Source: Metarhizobium sp964253915
GTDB taxonomy: Bacteria > Pseudomonadota > Alphaproteobacteria > Rhizobiales > Rhizobiaceae
Reading direction: 5' to 3'
Length of the DNA stretch: 64,000 bases
Assembly: GCF_964253915.1 (NCBI RefSeq)
Contig: NZ_CAXUSG020000002.1
Coordinates: 682,001-746,000, forward strand
Positions 52,336 through 61,689 of the stretch are shown in pieces. Within the stretch, counting starts at the first letter, position 1. Each line of letters opens with the position of its first letter. A model generated the notes under the pieces. The model had not been told where the DNA came from and did no database searches. It saw nothing but the letters and a program-made list of their open reading frames with translations. Both the position numbers and the translations under genes were made by a program.

Positions 52336-53295
52336 ATGTCACGAATCTGGGTTCTCATCGGAGAACGTTTAGCCCTGGGTGTTGTTACCCTGATCGCGAT
52401 TTCCGCGCTGATCTTCCTCGGTGTCGAGCTGCTGCCGGGCGATCTGGCGCAGCAGATACTTGGCCAATCCGCGACGCCCGAAACCGTTGAGGCCTTCCGC
52501 AGGGAACTCGGTCTAGACCAGCCCGCCGTCCAGCGCTATTTTCAATGGCTGGCCGGCGCCCTGCACGGCGATTTCGGCAATTCCCTTTCGAACAATCGGC
52601 CGATTTCCGAACTCCTCTCGGCAAGGCTCGGCAATACGCTGTTTCTCGCCTCGTTCGCCGCGGCCATCTCCATCCCGCTGGCACTCACCCTCGGCGTTCT
52701 GGCTGCGCTCTACAGGAACTCGGTCTTCGACCGGCTCTGCAACATCGTCGCGCTTGTCTGCGTTTCCTTGCCGGAATTCTTCGTCGCCTATGTCCTGATC
52801 CTGTTTTTCGCGGTGCGCATGGCACTGTTCCCCTCGCTCTCCAACATCGACGCCGCAATGCCGTTCGGAGAATTGCTGTATCGCTCGTTCCTTTCTGCCC
52901 TGACGCTGGTGCTGGTGGTCGTCGCCCACATGATGCGCATGACGCGCGCTGCCATCATCAATGTGCTGGCGAGCCCCTATATCGAGATGGCGCGGCTCAA
53001 GGGCATGGGTCGCATCCGCGTCATTCTGTTCCACGCCCTTCCGAACGCCCTGGCGCCCATCATCAACGTGGTGGCGCTGAACCTCGCCTATCTCGTCGTT
53101 GGCGTCGTGGTGGTCGAAGTGGTCTTCGTCTACCCGGGACTTGGCCAGCTGTTCGTCGATGCGGTCAGCCATCGCGACGTCATGGTCGTCCAGTCGGTCG
53201 GTCTCATCTTCGCGGCTGCTTACATTCTGCTCAACCTGATCGCCGACCTTTTGTCCATCGTCAGCAATCCACGCATTCTGAATGGAGAAGGCTGA
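52336..53295 (+). CDS. ABC transporter permease, DppB type
   Basis: The 319-residue permease has six helices, the VELLPGDLAQQILGQSATPE segment after helix 1 and the EAA loop (EMARLKGMGRIRVILFHALP). GGGAGGCGGC precedes the ATG. The stop overlaps the next start by one base (TGATG). Confidence 0.94.
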   Translation: MSRIWVLIGERLALGVVTLIAISALIFLGVELLPGDLAQQILGQSATPETVEAFRRELGLDQPAVQRYFQWLAGALHGDFGNSLSNNRPISELLSARLGNTLFLASFAAAISIPLALTLGVLAALYRNSVFDRLCNIVALVCVSLPEFFVAYVLILFFAVRMALFPSLSNIDAAMPFGELLYRSFLSALTLVLVVVAHMMRMTRAAIINVLASPYIEMARLKGMGRIRVILFHALPNALAPIINVVALNLAYLVVGVVVVEVVFVYPGLGQLFVDAVSHRDVMVVQSVGLIFAAAYILLNLIADLLSIVSNPRILNGEG

Positions 53296-54122
53296 TGGCA
53301 AATCTTTTCCGGCTTTTTGCCGCCGCTCCCTTCACCGCGCGCTTCGGCATGATCGTCATATTCATCGTCGCCGCCATCGGCTTTTTCGCGCCACTGATTG
53401 CCCCCTACGGCGAAACCGCCGTAGTCGGAGCCCAGTATGAGCCGTGGAGCCGGCAGTTTCTTCTCGGAACGGACAATCTCGGCCGCGATATGTTCACCCG
53501 GCTTGTCTACGGCACGCGAAACACCGTCGGCCTTGCACTGCTCACCACCGTCATCGCCTTCACCATCGGCGCGGTCCTGGGCATTCTCGCCGCGCTTCTC
53601 GGACGCATGACCGATCGCATCCTTTCCAGGATCATCGACGTCATCATGGCCATTCCGTCACTGATCCTGGCGCTCATGTTGCTTACCATCGTCGGCACCT
53701 CGGTCGCCAGCATGGTCTTCGTCATCGCGCTGATCTATGTCGCCCCGGTCTTCCGGCTCGCACGGGCCTCCGCACAGACAGTCGTCGTCATGGACTACGT
53801 GCAGGCCGCGCGGCTGCGCGGCGAGCGGCTGCCCTGGCTGATCCTGCGGGAGGTGCTGCCCAACATCGCCTCGACACTCGTCGCCGAATTCGGGCTGCGC
53901 TTCTGCTTCGTTTTCCTGTTTATCGCAGCGCTGTCGTTCCTCGGCCTCGGCATTCAGCCGCCCACGGCCGACTGGGGCTCCATGCTTCGGGAAAATGCGA
54001 CGCTGATCTCCTTTGGCGACGTAACGCCGCTCCTGCCGGCGGCGGCCATCGCATTGCTCACCGTCTCGATCAACTTCGTCATCGACTGGATGCTGCACCG
54101 GGCCAGCGGATTGAAGGACTAG
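53295..54122 (+). CDS. ABC transporter permease, DppC type
   Basis: The 275-residue permease shows the N-terminal helix, FLLGTDNLGRDMFTRLVYGT and the EAA loop (DYVQAARLRGERLPWLILRE). The frame continues upstream within the first permease gene, but the ATG at 53295 coupled to the previous stop is the family-consistent start. Two bases separate it from the ATPase gene. Confidence 0.94.
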   Translation: MANLFRLFAAAPFTARFGMIVIFIVAAIGFFAPLIAPYGETAVVGAQYEPWSRQFLLGTDNLGRDMFTRLVYGTRNTVGLALLTTVIAFTIGAVLGILAALLGRMTDRILSRIIDVIMAIPSLILALMLLTIVGTSVASMVFVIALIYVAPVFRLARASAQTVVVMDYVQAARLRGERLPWLILREVLPNIASTLVAEFGLRFCFVFLFIAALSFLGLGIQPPTADWGSMLRENATLISFGDVTPLLPAAAIALLTVSINFVIDWMLHRASGLKD

Positions 54123-54124
54123 CT

Positions 54125-55765
54125 ATGACCGACACCATCAAAGCAGGATCGCCGCTCCTTTCCATCCGCAATCTGACGATCGAAGGTCGCTCCTCGGAAG
54201 GGTGGATCAAGCTCGTCGATGGCATCGATCTCAACCTGGCACGTGGGGAAATTCTCGGCCTGATCGGCGAGTCCGGGGCGGGAAAATCGACATTGGGCCT
54301 GGCGGCCATGGGCTTCACCCGCGACGGATGCCGCATCGCTGGGGGCTCCATCGATTTTGACGGAGCCGATCTCGTCAATTCCGGCGAAACGGTTCGGCGC
54401 GACCTGCGCGGAAAACGCATCGCCTATGTGGCGCAGTCCGCAGCGGCCTCCTTCAATCCGGCCCACAAGCTCATCGTCCAGCATTGCGAAGCACCGATCG
54501 TCAAGAAGGTCATGCCGCGCGACAAAGCGATGGAGGACGCCGTCGATCTCTATCGGCGCATGCGGCTGCCGCAACCCGAAGAGATCGGTTTCCGTTATCC
54601 GCATCAGGTCTCCGGCGGCCAGTTGCAGCGCGCCATGACGGCGATGGCGATGGCGTGCCGGCCCGATCTGATCGTCTTCGACGAACCCACCACCGCCCTC
54701 GATGTCACGACCCAGATCGAAGTTCTGGCAACGATTCGCGATATCGTCAGGCAGTTCGGCACGGCCGCGATCTACATCAGCCATGACCTTGCGGTCGTGG
54801 CGCAGATGGCGGACCGCATAACGGTTTTGAAAAATGGCAGGGAGGTGGAGACCGCGCCTACCAGCAGCATGCTCCGCGATCCGAAAGAGGACTATACCAA
54901 ATCCCTATGGTCCGTACGTTCGCTGGACCATGTGCGCGCGCCGGCGCGTCCACCCGCTGAGCCGGTCCTGAGCGTGCGCAACATCGATGCCGCCTACGGC
55001 GCGCTGAAAGTCCTCGAAGGTGTTTCCTTTGACGTGCATGCAGGCCGAACCGTCGCCGTCGTCGGTGAATCCGGCTCCGGAAAATCGACCGCGGCGCGCG
55101 TCATCAGCGGCATCGTGAGACCTTCGCTCGGAGAGGTCCTGTTCGAGGGGCGGCGGCTCGCTGCGGACTACCGCGTCCGCTCGCGAGAGGATCTGCGCCA
55201 CATCCAGATGGTCTACCAGATGCCCGACACCGCGCTTAATCCTAGGCAGCGTATCCGAGACATCGTCGGTCGCCCGATGGAATTCTATCTCGGCCTGCGC
55301 GGGCGCGAACTGGACAGGCGCATTGCCGCTCTGCTGGAACAGATCGAACTCGAACCGGCGAAATACATGAACCGGTTGCCGTCCGAATTGTCCGGCGGGC
55401 AGAAGCAACGCATCGGCATCGCACGTGCCCTCGCAGCGGAACCGAAACTCATCATCTGTGATGAAGTGACATCCGCGCTCGACCAGATCGTGGCCGCCGG
55501 CATCCTGAAGCTTTTGGCAGGAATCCAGAAAGAGAAAAACCTTGCTCTTCTGTTCATCACGCACGATCTGTCAACGGTGAAGGCCGTGGCGGACGAGGTG
55601 ATCGTGATGCAGCATGGGCAGATTGCAGAGGCCGGCAATGTTGGCGATATCTTCGCACGTCCCGCCAGCAACTACACGACCCGGCTTCTGCAATCCGTGC
55701 CGGAAATGGACCCCGACTGGCTGACACACACGCTGGGGTCCCGGACCGCAGAACCGTTTTCCTGA
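54125..55765 (+). CDS. ABC transporter double ATPase (DppD-DppF fusion)
   Basis: The 546-residue protein contains two complete ATPase domains in one chain. Domain 1 has GESGAGKST, VSGGQLQRAMTAMAM and LIVFDEPTTALD; domain 2 (from about residue 280) has GESGSGKST, LSGGQKQRIGIARAL and LIICDEVTSALD. In domain 2 the usual proline after the Walker B acidic pair is Val. The C-terminal cysteine extension seen in separate DppD and DppF proteins is missing. The fused form supplies both motors of the transporter. Confidence 0.94.
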   Translation: MTDTIKAGSPLLSIRNLTIEGRSSEGWIKLVDGIDLNLARGEILGLIGESGAGKSTLGLAAMGFTRDGCRIAGGSIDFDGADLVNSGETVRRDLRGKRIAYVAQSAAASFNPAHKLIVQHCEAPIVKKVMPRDKAMEDAVDLYRRMRLPQPEEIGFRYPHQVSGGQLQRAMTAMAMACRPDLIVFDEPTTALDVTTQIEVLATIRDIVRQFGTAAIYISHDLAVVAQMADRITVLKNGREVETAPTSSMLRDPKEDYTKSLWSVRSLDHVRAPARPPAEPVLSVRNIDAAYGALKVLEGVSFDVHAGRTVAVVGESGSGKSTAARVISGIVRPSLGEVLFEGRRLAADYRVRSREDLRHIQMVYQMPDTALNPRQRIRDIVGRPMEFYLGLRGRELDRRIAALLEQIELEPAKYMNRLPSELSGGQKQRIGIARALAAEPKLIICDEVTSALDQIVAAGILKLLAGIQKEKNLALLFITHDLSTVKAVADEVIVMQHGQIAEAGNVGDIFARPASNYTTRLLQSVPEMDPDWLTHTLGSRTAEPFS

Positions 55766-55788
55766 CACCGGTTTACAGGGTGCCTTCG

Positions 55789-56997
55789 ATGAAGCTCGAT
55801 CGAATAGAAACCTTCGTTGTCGCCAACCCGCCGCCGCGTCACGGCGGCCGGTATTTCATCTTCGTCCGCCTGACCACGGCCTGCGGTACCAGCGGGGTGG
55901 GCGAAATCTACAACGCCACATTCAGCCCGCATCTTTGCGCGGCGATGGCCGTCGACATGTTCACCCGCCAGTTCGAAGGCAACGACCCACATCATATCGA
56001 GCAGATGTGGCGCAGGAGCTACGGCGCCGGCTTCACGATGCGTCCGGATGTGACCGTGATGGGCGTGCTGAGCGGCCTCGAAATGGCCTGCTGGGATATC
56101 ATCGGAAAGGCCGCGGGTCAGCCTATCTACCAACTGCTGGGCGGCAAGGTCCACGAGCGGCTGCGCAGCTACACCTATCTTTATCCACCGCAGGGCGACG
56201 TCTATCCCGACCCGGCCCTTCCCAATGTCTATAACGATCCGGAGATCGCCGCCGAGGTGGCAGCTTCCGCAGTGAAGGACGGTTTCACGGCCGTCAAATT
56301 CGATCCGGCCGGCCCCTATACGATCTATGATGGCCATCAGCCGCGCATGGAGGATCTTTCGCGGTCGGAAGAATTCTGCAAACACATCCGGCAAGCCGTC
56401 GGCAACAGAGCCGACCTGCTGTTCGGCACCCACGGGCAATTCACCGTTTCCGGCGCCAAGCGCCTGGCCCGCCGGCTCGAAGCCTACGATCCGCTCTGGT
56501 TCGAGGAGCCAATTCCCCCGGAAAACCCAACGGACATGGCCGACGTCGCCCGCTACACAGCCATCCCGATCGCGGCCGGTGAACGTCTTTGCACCAAGCA
56601 TGAATTTGCCCGCCTGCTCGAGGCACGCGCCGCTTCCATTCTGCAAATGAACCTCGGCCGTGTTGGAGGCATCCTGGAGGCCAAGAAAATCGCCGCGATG
56701 GCGGAGACGCGATCCGCGCAGATCGCGCCGCACCTCTATTGCGGCCCGATCGTCGCAGCTGCCAACATCCAGATCGCGACCTGTAGTCCGAACTTTCTCA
56801 TCCTGGAATCGATCGGCCGTTTCGATGGTCCCTTCATGCGGTTTCTCAACGAACCGATCGTCTGGGAAAACGGTTTCGTCATTCCACCGACGGCACCCGG
56901 GCTCGGCGTGACACTGAATGACGAGGCGATCATCGCATCCCCCCATAGAGAAAATGAGCTCCACCTGAACCTTGTCACTGAACCGGTCGTGCCGTGA
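55789..56997 (+). CDS. Enolase-superfamily enzyme, mandelate racemase group (2)
   Basis: The 402-residue protein resembles D-galactonate-dehydratase-like members of the MR group. It shows FTAVKFDPAGPY, LWFEEPIPPENP, AAGERLCTKHEF and IAPHLYCGP. At the position where such enzymes carry the first metal ligand as Asp-x-His, this one has Gly-Thr-His (LLFGTHGQF), so the site may be altered or belong to a branch with another ligand. The ATG at 55789 follows AGGG; a GTG at 55780 is an alternative. It probably acts on a sugar acid imported by the adjacent transporter. Confidence 0.88.
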   Translation: MKLDRIETFVVANPPPRHGGRYFIFVRLTTACGTSGVGEIYNATFSPHLCAAMAVDMFTRQFEGNDPHHIEQMWRRSYGAGFTMRPDVTVMGVLSGLEMACWDIIGKAAGQPIYQLLGGKVHERLRSYTYLYPPQGDVYPDPALPNVYNDPEIAAEVAASAVKDGFTAVKFDPAGPYTIYDGHQPRMEDLSRSEEFCKHIRQAVGNRADLLFGTHGQFTVSGAKRLARRLEAYDPLWFEEPIPPENPTDMADVARYTAIPIAAGERLCTKHEFARLLEARAASILQMNLGRVGGILEAKKIAAMAETRSAQIAPHLYCGPIVAAANIQIATCSPNFLILESIGRFDGPFMRFLNEPIVWENGFVIPPTAPGLGVTLNDEAIIASPHRENELHLNLVTEPVVP

Positions 56998-57047
56998 GCG
57001 ATCCGGGACATGGGCAACAAAATCCTCAGCAGCGGAAAGGTCATGCA

Positions 57048-57947
57048 ATGCGCTACGGTTTCATCGGGCTCGGAAATTTGGGGGGACATCTGGCGACCAG
57101 CCTGCTGCGGGCGGGATTCGGGCTCGTCGTGCATGATCGGAATCCCGCGACGGCCGAAAAGCTGATCCAGGCAGGCGCGGTATGGGCCGATTCCGTCGGC
57201 ACGCTTTCTCAGCAATGCGATGCTGTCCTGACATGTCTTCCGTCGCCGCAGGTTTCGCAGGCCGTGCTCAGCCAAATCCTCGATACGGCACAACCGGGAC
57301 TGACCTGGATCGAGATGTCCACCGTTGGCCGCGAAGAGATTGTTCGACTTGCGGCGGAAGCCGCTGCAAAGGGTGTCTCCACCATGGAACTGCCCGTGAC
57401 CGGTGGTGTCCATCTTGCTGCGCAGGGCAAAATCACCATGCTCGCCGGCGGCAAAAGGGAGCTCTTCGATCGGCACCTTCCTGCATTGCAGGCGATGGGA
57501 GACCAAATTTTCTATATGGGCCCGCTCGGCAATGCGGCTGTGATCAAGGTCATCACCAACATGCTGGCCTTCATCCACCTCGTGGCCGATGGCGAGGCTC
57601 TCATGCTTGCCAAGCGCGGCGGCATCGATCTTGCCCAGGCATGGCAGGCAATCAAGGCAAGTTCCGGCAACAGCTTCGTTCACGAAACGGAAGGCCAACT
57701 GATTCTCAACGGCAGCTACAACGTCGGCTTTACGATGGATCTTGCCTTGAAGGATCTCGGATTTGCGATGAACTTCGGCCACTCCTTCAACGTTCCGCTG
57801 CAACTCGCCCAGCTTACAAACGAGATTTTTCTCAAGGGAAAGGAAACCTATGGCGGTGCTGCCCAGTCGACGCAGATCGTCAAGTTGCTGGAAGACACTG
57901 TCGGGCAAGATCTCCGAGCGGAGGGATTCCCGGCGCGCCTGGAGTGA
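57048..57947 (+). CDS. NAD(P)-dependent 3-hydroxyacid dehydrogenase, 3-hydroxyisobutyrate dehydrogenase family
   Basis: The 299-residue enzyme has the Rossmann motif GFIGLGNLGGHLATSLL at the N-terminus, the substrate-binding MELPVTGGVHLAAQGKITML segment, the catalytic Lys in AAVIKVITNML, and a C-terminal KDLGFAM region. It should oxidise a beta-hydroxyacid such as tartronate semialdehyde-type or hydroxyisobutyrate-type compounds. The ATG at 57048 follows AAAGG. It is the last gene of the catabolic cluster. Confidence 0.9.
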   Translation: MRYGFIGLGNLGGHLATSLLRAGFGLVVHDRNPATAEKLIQAGAVWADSVGTLSQQCDAVLTCLPSPQVSQAVLSQILDTAQPGLTWIEMSTVGREEIVRLAAEAAAKGVSTMELPVTGGVHLAAQGKITMLAGGKRELFDRHLPALQAMGDQIFYMGPLGNAAVIKVITNMLAFIHLVADGEALMLAKRGGIDLAQAWQAIKASSGNSFVHETEGQLILNGSYNVGFTMDLALKDLGFAMNFGHSFNVPLQLAQLTNEIFLKGKETYGGAAQSTQIVKLLEDTVGQDLRAEGFPARLE

Positions 57948-58165
57948 CAGCCTAGGCCGCCTCTTACGGTTTGCAGCGCGCCAAGCTTTCAAAACGGGTG
58001 CCCGGCAGATCCAGCCTCGCAAAGCCTCGATCAACGACGACTCACACAGGTCACTTCCCTCGTTCGGCACCTCAAGAAAGCCGGTACGAGCTCATCACCA
58101 TCAAACGCGACGGTGACCCCAACGCTCTCAGAAGGCTTTCGAACAAGCCCGAGAAACGGATAACT

Positions 58166-58190
58166 CTCGTGGCGGCCATGCCGCCACGAG
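58166..58190 (-). terminator. Terminator-like hairpin of the glucose dehydrogenase gene
   Basis: A perfect ten-base stem (CTCGTGGCGG/CCGCCACGAG) with a five-base loop lies 12 bases past the stop of the minus-strand gene. It could also end transcripts from the left; the gap 57948-58165 holds no recognised gene. Confidence 0.6.
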
Positions 58191-58201
58191 ATATCTCATC
58201 A

Positions 58202-60532
58202 TCAGTCCTTCAAGGCGAAGGCCATGACATAATCGCCCTTGTCGGGCGAATAGGGCGCGCCGCCGACGGAGATCAGCACATATTGCTTGCCCGTCACGGG
58301 CGACACATAGGTCATCGGGGTGGCGCTCGATCCGACCGGAAGCGGATATTTCCACAGTTCCGTACCGTCGGCCGCATCATAGGCGCGCAGGTAATAATCC
58401 TGCGTACCGGCGAAGAACACCAGGCCGCCGGCAGTGGCGCTCGTGCCGGCATAGGTCGGCAACCCCATCGGCATCGGCATGCCCGACTTGATACCGAACG
58501 GCCCCAGTTGCTCGGCGGTGCCCGCCGGCACCTGCCAGGCTATCGTCCGCGTGTTCATATCGACCGCCGTGACCGTTCCGAACGGCGGCGTGACGCAGGG
58601 CACGCCCAGCGGCGAAACCCACAGCTCCGTTGCCATGCCATACGGTGTGCCGTTCTGCGGCGACGGGCCGTGGCCGCTGCCGTCGGCATGGGCCTTCTTG
58701 GCGAAATTGGGATAATCCTCGCGCGGCACCAGCGCGAAAAGGCTGGGGGCGCGGATATCGTTCATGAAGACGCGATTGTTGTGCACGTCGACGGAAACAC
58801 TGCCCCAGTTCAATCCCCCGACATTGCCGGGCTGCTCGATGGTGTATTTCAGGCTGATCGGCGTGAAGTCGCCGTCATAGTGCAGTTGCCGGAAGGCGAT
58901 GCGGCAGGCGAGCTGATCGAACATCGTCACGCCCCACATGCTCTTCTCTGTCAGGCGCGCGCCCCCGATCGTCGGCATGCCGACCGAATAGGGCTGCGTT
59001 TTCGACAGGCGCGGCAGTTCTTCCGGGGCGGCCCCCTTGGTCGTCACCAGCTTCTCGGCAACTTCCGCCAGCGGCCTGCCCGTTGCACGATCCAGCAGGA
59101 ACAATTGCCCGCGCTTGGTGGTCTGCAGCACTGCCTTGGCCGTTCCACCCTTCATATCCGGGACGTCGATCAGCGCGGGTTGCGATGGCAAGTCGTAGTC
59201 CCAGATGTCGTGATGCACGGTCTGGAACTTCCAGCGCTCCCGACCGGTCTCGATATCGAGCGCAACGAGCGTCGCGTTGTATGCATCGGAGAAGGCCGGA
59301 CGTTCCGCGCCGTAATAGTCCGGCGTCGTGTTGCCGAGCGGGGCGTAAACGAGGCCCAGTTCGTCGTCGAAGGCCGCCGTCGTCCACAAGTTCGGTGTGC
59401 CGCGGGTATAGGTCGAGCCTTCCGGCGGCAGGCCTGTTATCGCCGGGTTGGCGAGATCCCAAGCCCAATCGAGCTGTCCCGTGACGGCATTGAAGGCGCG
59501 GATCACGCCCGAGGGTTCGCCGACCTCCTGGTTATCGACGACCCAGCCGCCCACCACGATCTTGTCTCGGGCAACAAGCGGCGCCGATGTCTGGAAATAA
59601 AACCCTTTTTTGACTTCACCCATGCCCTGCGACAACTGCACCGTGCCGCCCTCGCCAAAACCGGGGCAATAGGCACCCGTTTTTGCATCGATCGCGATGA
59701 GGCGGGCATCGATCGTGGTCAGGATCAGGCGCTGGTTGCAGGCCTGGTCGGCAACCTGCTCGGCTTTCGGAAGCTCGAAATAGCCGATCCCCCGGCAACG
59801 CTGCCAGAACGGGGCCGAAGCCTTCGGGTCGAATTTCCAGCGCTCCGCGCCGGTATCCGCATCCACCGCCGCTACGACATTCGCGGTCGTGCAGGTATAA
59901 ACCGTATCGCCGATCTGCAGGGGCGTATTCTGGTCAAAGCCGGTGGTGTCGCGGCCGGTGCGGTAGGTCCAGGCGAGATCCAGCTTGGTCACGCTGTCGC
60001 GGTTGATCTGGTCGAAGGGAGAATAACGCAATCCCTTGGTCGTGCGTCCATACGACGTCCAGTCGGCGGGCGTATTGACGCCTTTCGCAGCTTCATAGGC
60101 CGGAATGTCACCGGACGGGCGAATGATCCCATGGGGCTGAAAAGCGAGTGCGAAGCCGATTGCAAACAAGGCGGCGGCGAGCACGGCGCCGCTGTAGAAA
60201 AGCGGGCGTCGTGCTTCCCGCGCGACGGACGGCGCAAACAAGAAGGCAAAACCGGCCAGCGCAAGCGGAGACATCAGGCGCGCGAACAACCCCCAGAAGT
60301 CGAGGCCGGTTTCCCAGGTCGCCCAAGGTACGGATATCACCGCGACGAGCGCCGTCAACCACGCGCCCGATGCATTTCCGCGCCAAAGAAGCAGAGCGCC
60401 GGCCAGCCAAGCGACGCCGACAAGCAAGTAATATGGCGAACCACCCAATGAAACCAGCCAGCCACCGGCGCCGGCAACGGCAAGACCGATCAAGGCAAGT
60501 ACGATCAGGTACAGGCGTGAAAGTATTCGCAT
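58202..60532 (-). CDS. gcd: Membrane-bound PQQ-dependent glucose dehydrogenase
   Basis: The 776-residue enzyme has five N-terminal membrane segments within about the first 140 residues and a large periplasmic beta-propeller. Propeller segments such as DWTSYGRTTKGLRYSPFDQI, CRGIGYF, YTRGTPNLWTTAAFDDELG and HHDIWDYDLPSQP are typical of Gcd. It oxidises glucose to gluconolactone in the periplasm and passes electrons to ubiquinone; related enzymes use quinate or other polyols. PQQ-synthesis genes are not in the window. AGGAAGGAGTAGAAA precedes the ATG. Confidence 0.94.
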   Translation of the reverse strand: MRILSRLYLIVLALIGLAVAGAGGWLVSLGGSPYYLLVGVAWLAGALLLWRGNASGAWLTALVAVISVPWATWETGLDFWGLFARLMSPLALAGFAFLFAPSVAREARRPLFYSGAVLAAALFAIGFALAFQPHGIIRPSGDIPAYEAAKGVNTPADWTSYGRTTKGLRYSPFDQINRDSVTKLDLAWTYRTGRDTTGFDQNTPLQIGDTVYTCTTANVVAAVDADTGAERWKFDPKASAPFWQRCRGIGYFELPKAEQVADQACNQRLILTTIDARLIAIDAKTGAYCPGFGEGGTVQLSQGMGEVKKGFYFQTSAPLVARDKIVVGGWVVDNQEVGEPSGVIRAFNAVTGQLDWAWDLANPAITGLPPEGSTYTRGTPNLWTTAAFDDELGLVYAPLGNTTPDYYGAERPAFSDAYNATLVALDIETGRERWKFQTVHHDIWDYDLPSQPALIDVPDMKGGTAKAVLQTTKRGQLFLLDRATGRPLAEVAEKLVTTKGAAPEELPRLSKTQPYSVGMPTIGGARLTEKSMWGVTMFDQLACRIAFRQLHYDGDFTPISLKYTIEQPGNVGGLNWGSVSVDVHNNRVFMNDIRAPSLFALVPREDYPNFAKKAHADGSGHGPSPQNGTPYGMATELWVSPLGVPCVTPPFGTVTAVDMNTRTIAWQVPAGTAEQLGPFGIKSGMPMPMGLPTYAGTSATAGGLVFFAGTQDYYLRAYDAADGTELWKYPLPVGSSATPMTYVSPVTGKQYVLISVGGAPYSPDKGDYVMAFALKD

Positions 60533-60605
60533 TTTCTACTCCTTCCTCTCGACACTGGATGCTGACACGCGAGGATTACCAACCCGATCGCCCGCAGCAA
60601 ACTCA

Positions 60606-61085
60606 TCATGGCCGCATCTCCACGCTGGCCGTCGACCAGCGTGGAGCTCTGCCTACCCCTCCCAAAGTGAAGTCGGATCGCTGGTATGTCCTGATGGCGG
60701 GTGCATTCCAGGTGTGAACATTGAGTTCCAGCCGCTCTATCGCCGTGAGGCAGAGGGCCTCATCGACCGCCATGTCAGTCATCGGTCCGGCAAGCCCCCG
60801 CCCCCGCATCTGCGGTGCGATAGCGACGTGGCTCAACAGCGCATTTCCGTTTCGCCAATCAAACACCAGCTGGAGGTGACCGACCAGTTCCCTCCCGGTC
60901 TCCGCCATCCTGCAAAGCCGCGCCGGTGGATCCGATCGGTCGCCCTCAAGCATCCCGTCTGATTGCGCCCGTGACAGAGGAGAATCCAACATCGGTCCGC
61001 CCCACTGAACGAGGTCGGCATGCGTCTGAAACCAATCGAGAAGGAAAGGGAAGTGGGCGACAATAAAGGGAACCAAAGATAACAT
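60606..61085 (-). CDS. GNAT-family acetyltransferase
   Basis: A protein of about 159 residues with a GNAT domain: SHVAIAPQMRGRGLAGPMTD binds acetyl-CoA, and RLELNVHTWNAPAIRTYQRS is the typical C-terminal strand-helix of RimI-like proteins. The substrate is unknown. The start is uncertain: the ATG at 61085 has only CGGATA upstream and a longer frame begins at 61175. The N-terminal part (WFQTHADLVQWGGP) is also typical, so 61085 gives the full domain. Confidence 0.75.
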   Translation of the reverse strand: MLSLVPFIVAHFPFLLDWFQTHADLVQWGGPMLDSPLSRAQSDGMLEGDRSDPPARLCRMAETGRELVGHLQLVFDWRNGNALLSHVAIAPQMRGRGLAGPMTDMAVDEALCLTAIERLELNVHTWNAPAIRTYQRSDFTLGGVGRAPRWSTASVEMRP

Positions 61086-61176
61086 CGTATCCGGTACACA
61101 ATCGAAGCAATCTGTCAGGCATAACACAATCCCGGCCTCCCGTGGTCTCGCCCGCGGAAATTTTTCGGAGGTCATC

Positions 61177-61680
61177 GTGGTGCCGGTGCTCGATCAGATA
61201 AAAGCGCTCATCCGACCCGATGGCGACGGGGACCATATGGTGGCCGAGGAATTCCGAACCATGTCTTTGGGCGCGCTTGCGCCATTCGCGGCGCGTCTCC
61301 CCGACTTCGAGCATTCCGACCGTGATCTGGGTCCGCGCACATCGGCGATCGCGACCGGCTGCAGGCGAGGATATCGCGGCGTGTGGCCCGGATACGGCAA
61401 CAACGGCATCGTCAACGCCATAGCTCAGATAGGCAAGAAGCGATGGCGCCGCCAACCCAAGGAGATCCCGTACATGGTCGTGGACGCGGGCCTATTGCGG
61501 GAAATGCCACGCGCACGGTTCGGCGCATCGAGCTCGAGCGGTGCGTCGAAATGGATAGCTTTCCTCAAGGCTTACAACGACGGCTCGTATAGACCCGTCA
61601 TCGCTGATCCGTTTTGCCATCTCGGTCAGAATTGCATCGGAATGACGCCCGATATCGACAAAGTCATGTCCTTGGCTTAG
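61177..61680 (+). CDS. Hypothetical protein with strong ribosome binding site
   Basis: A GTG at 61177 is preceded by a perfect GGAGG five bases away. The frame encodes 167 residues with high third-position GC and no recognised motif; it has a basic middle (KKRWRRQPKE) and Gly/Ser-rich parts. A minus-strand frame overlaps it but has worse codon usage. It could be a real gene of unknown role or a fragment of one. It lies between the GNAT gene and a transposase remnant. Confidence 0.4.
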   Translation: MVPVLDQIKALIRPDGDGDHMVAEEFRTMSLGALAPFAARLPDFEHSDRDLGPRTSAIATGCRRGYRGVWPGYGNNGIVNAIAQIGKKRWRRQPKEIPYMVVDAGLLREMPRARFGASSSSGASKWIAFLKAYNDGSYRPVIADPFCHLGQNCIGMTPDIDKVMSLA

Positions 61681-61689
61681 GCGGCCAAG

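Noticed and set aside
57971..60451. An 826-codon open frame on the plus strand
   Set aside because: It is the antisense of the glucose dehydrogenase gene, rich in Arg, His and Gly, with no family features. Long antisense frames are common in GC-rich genes.
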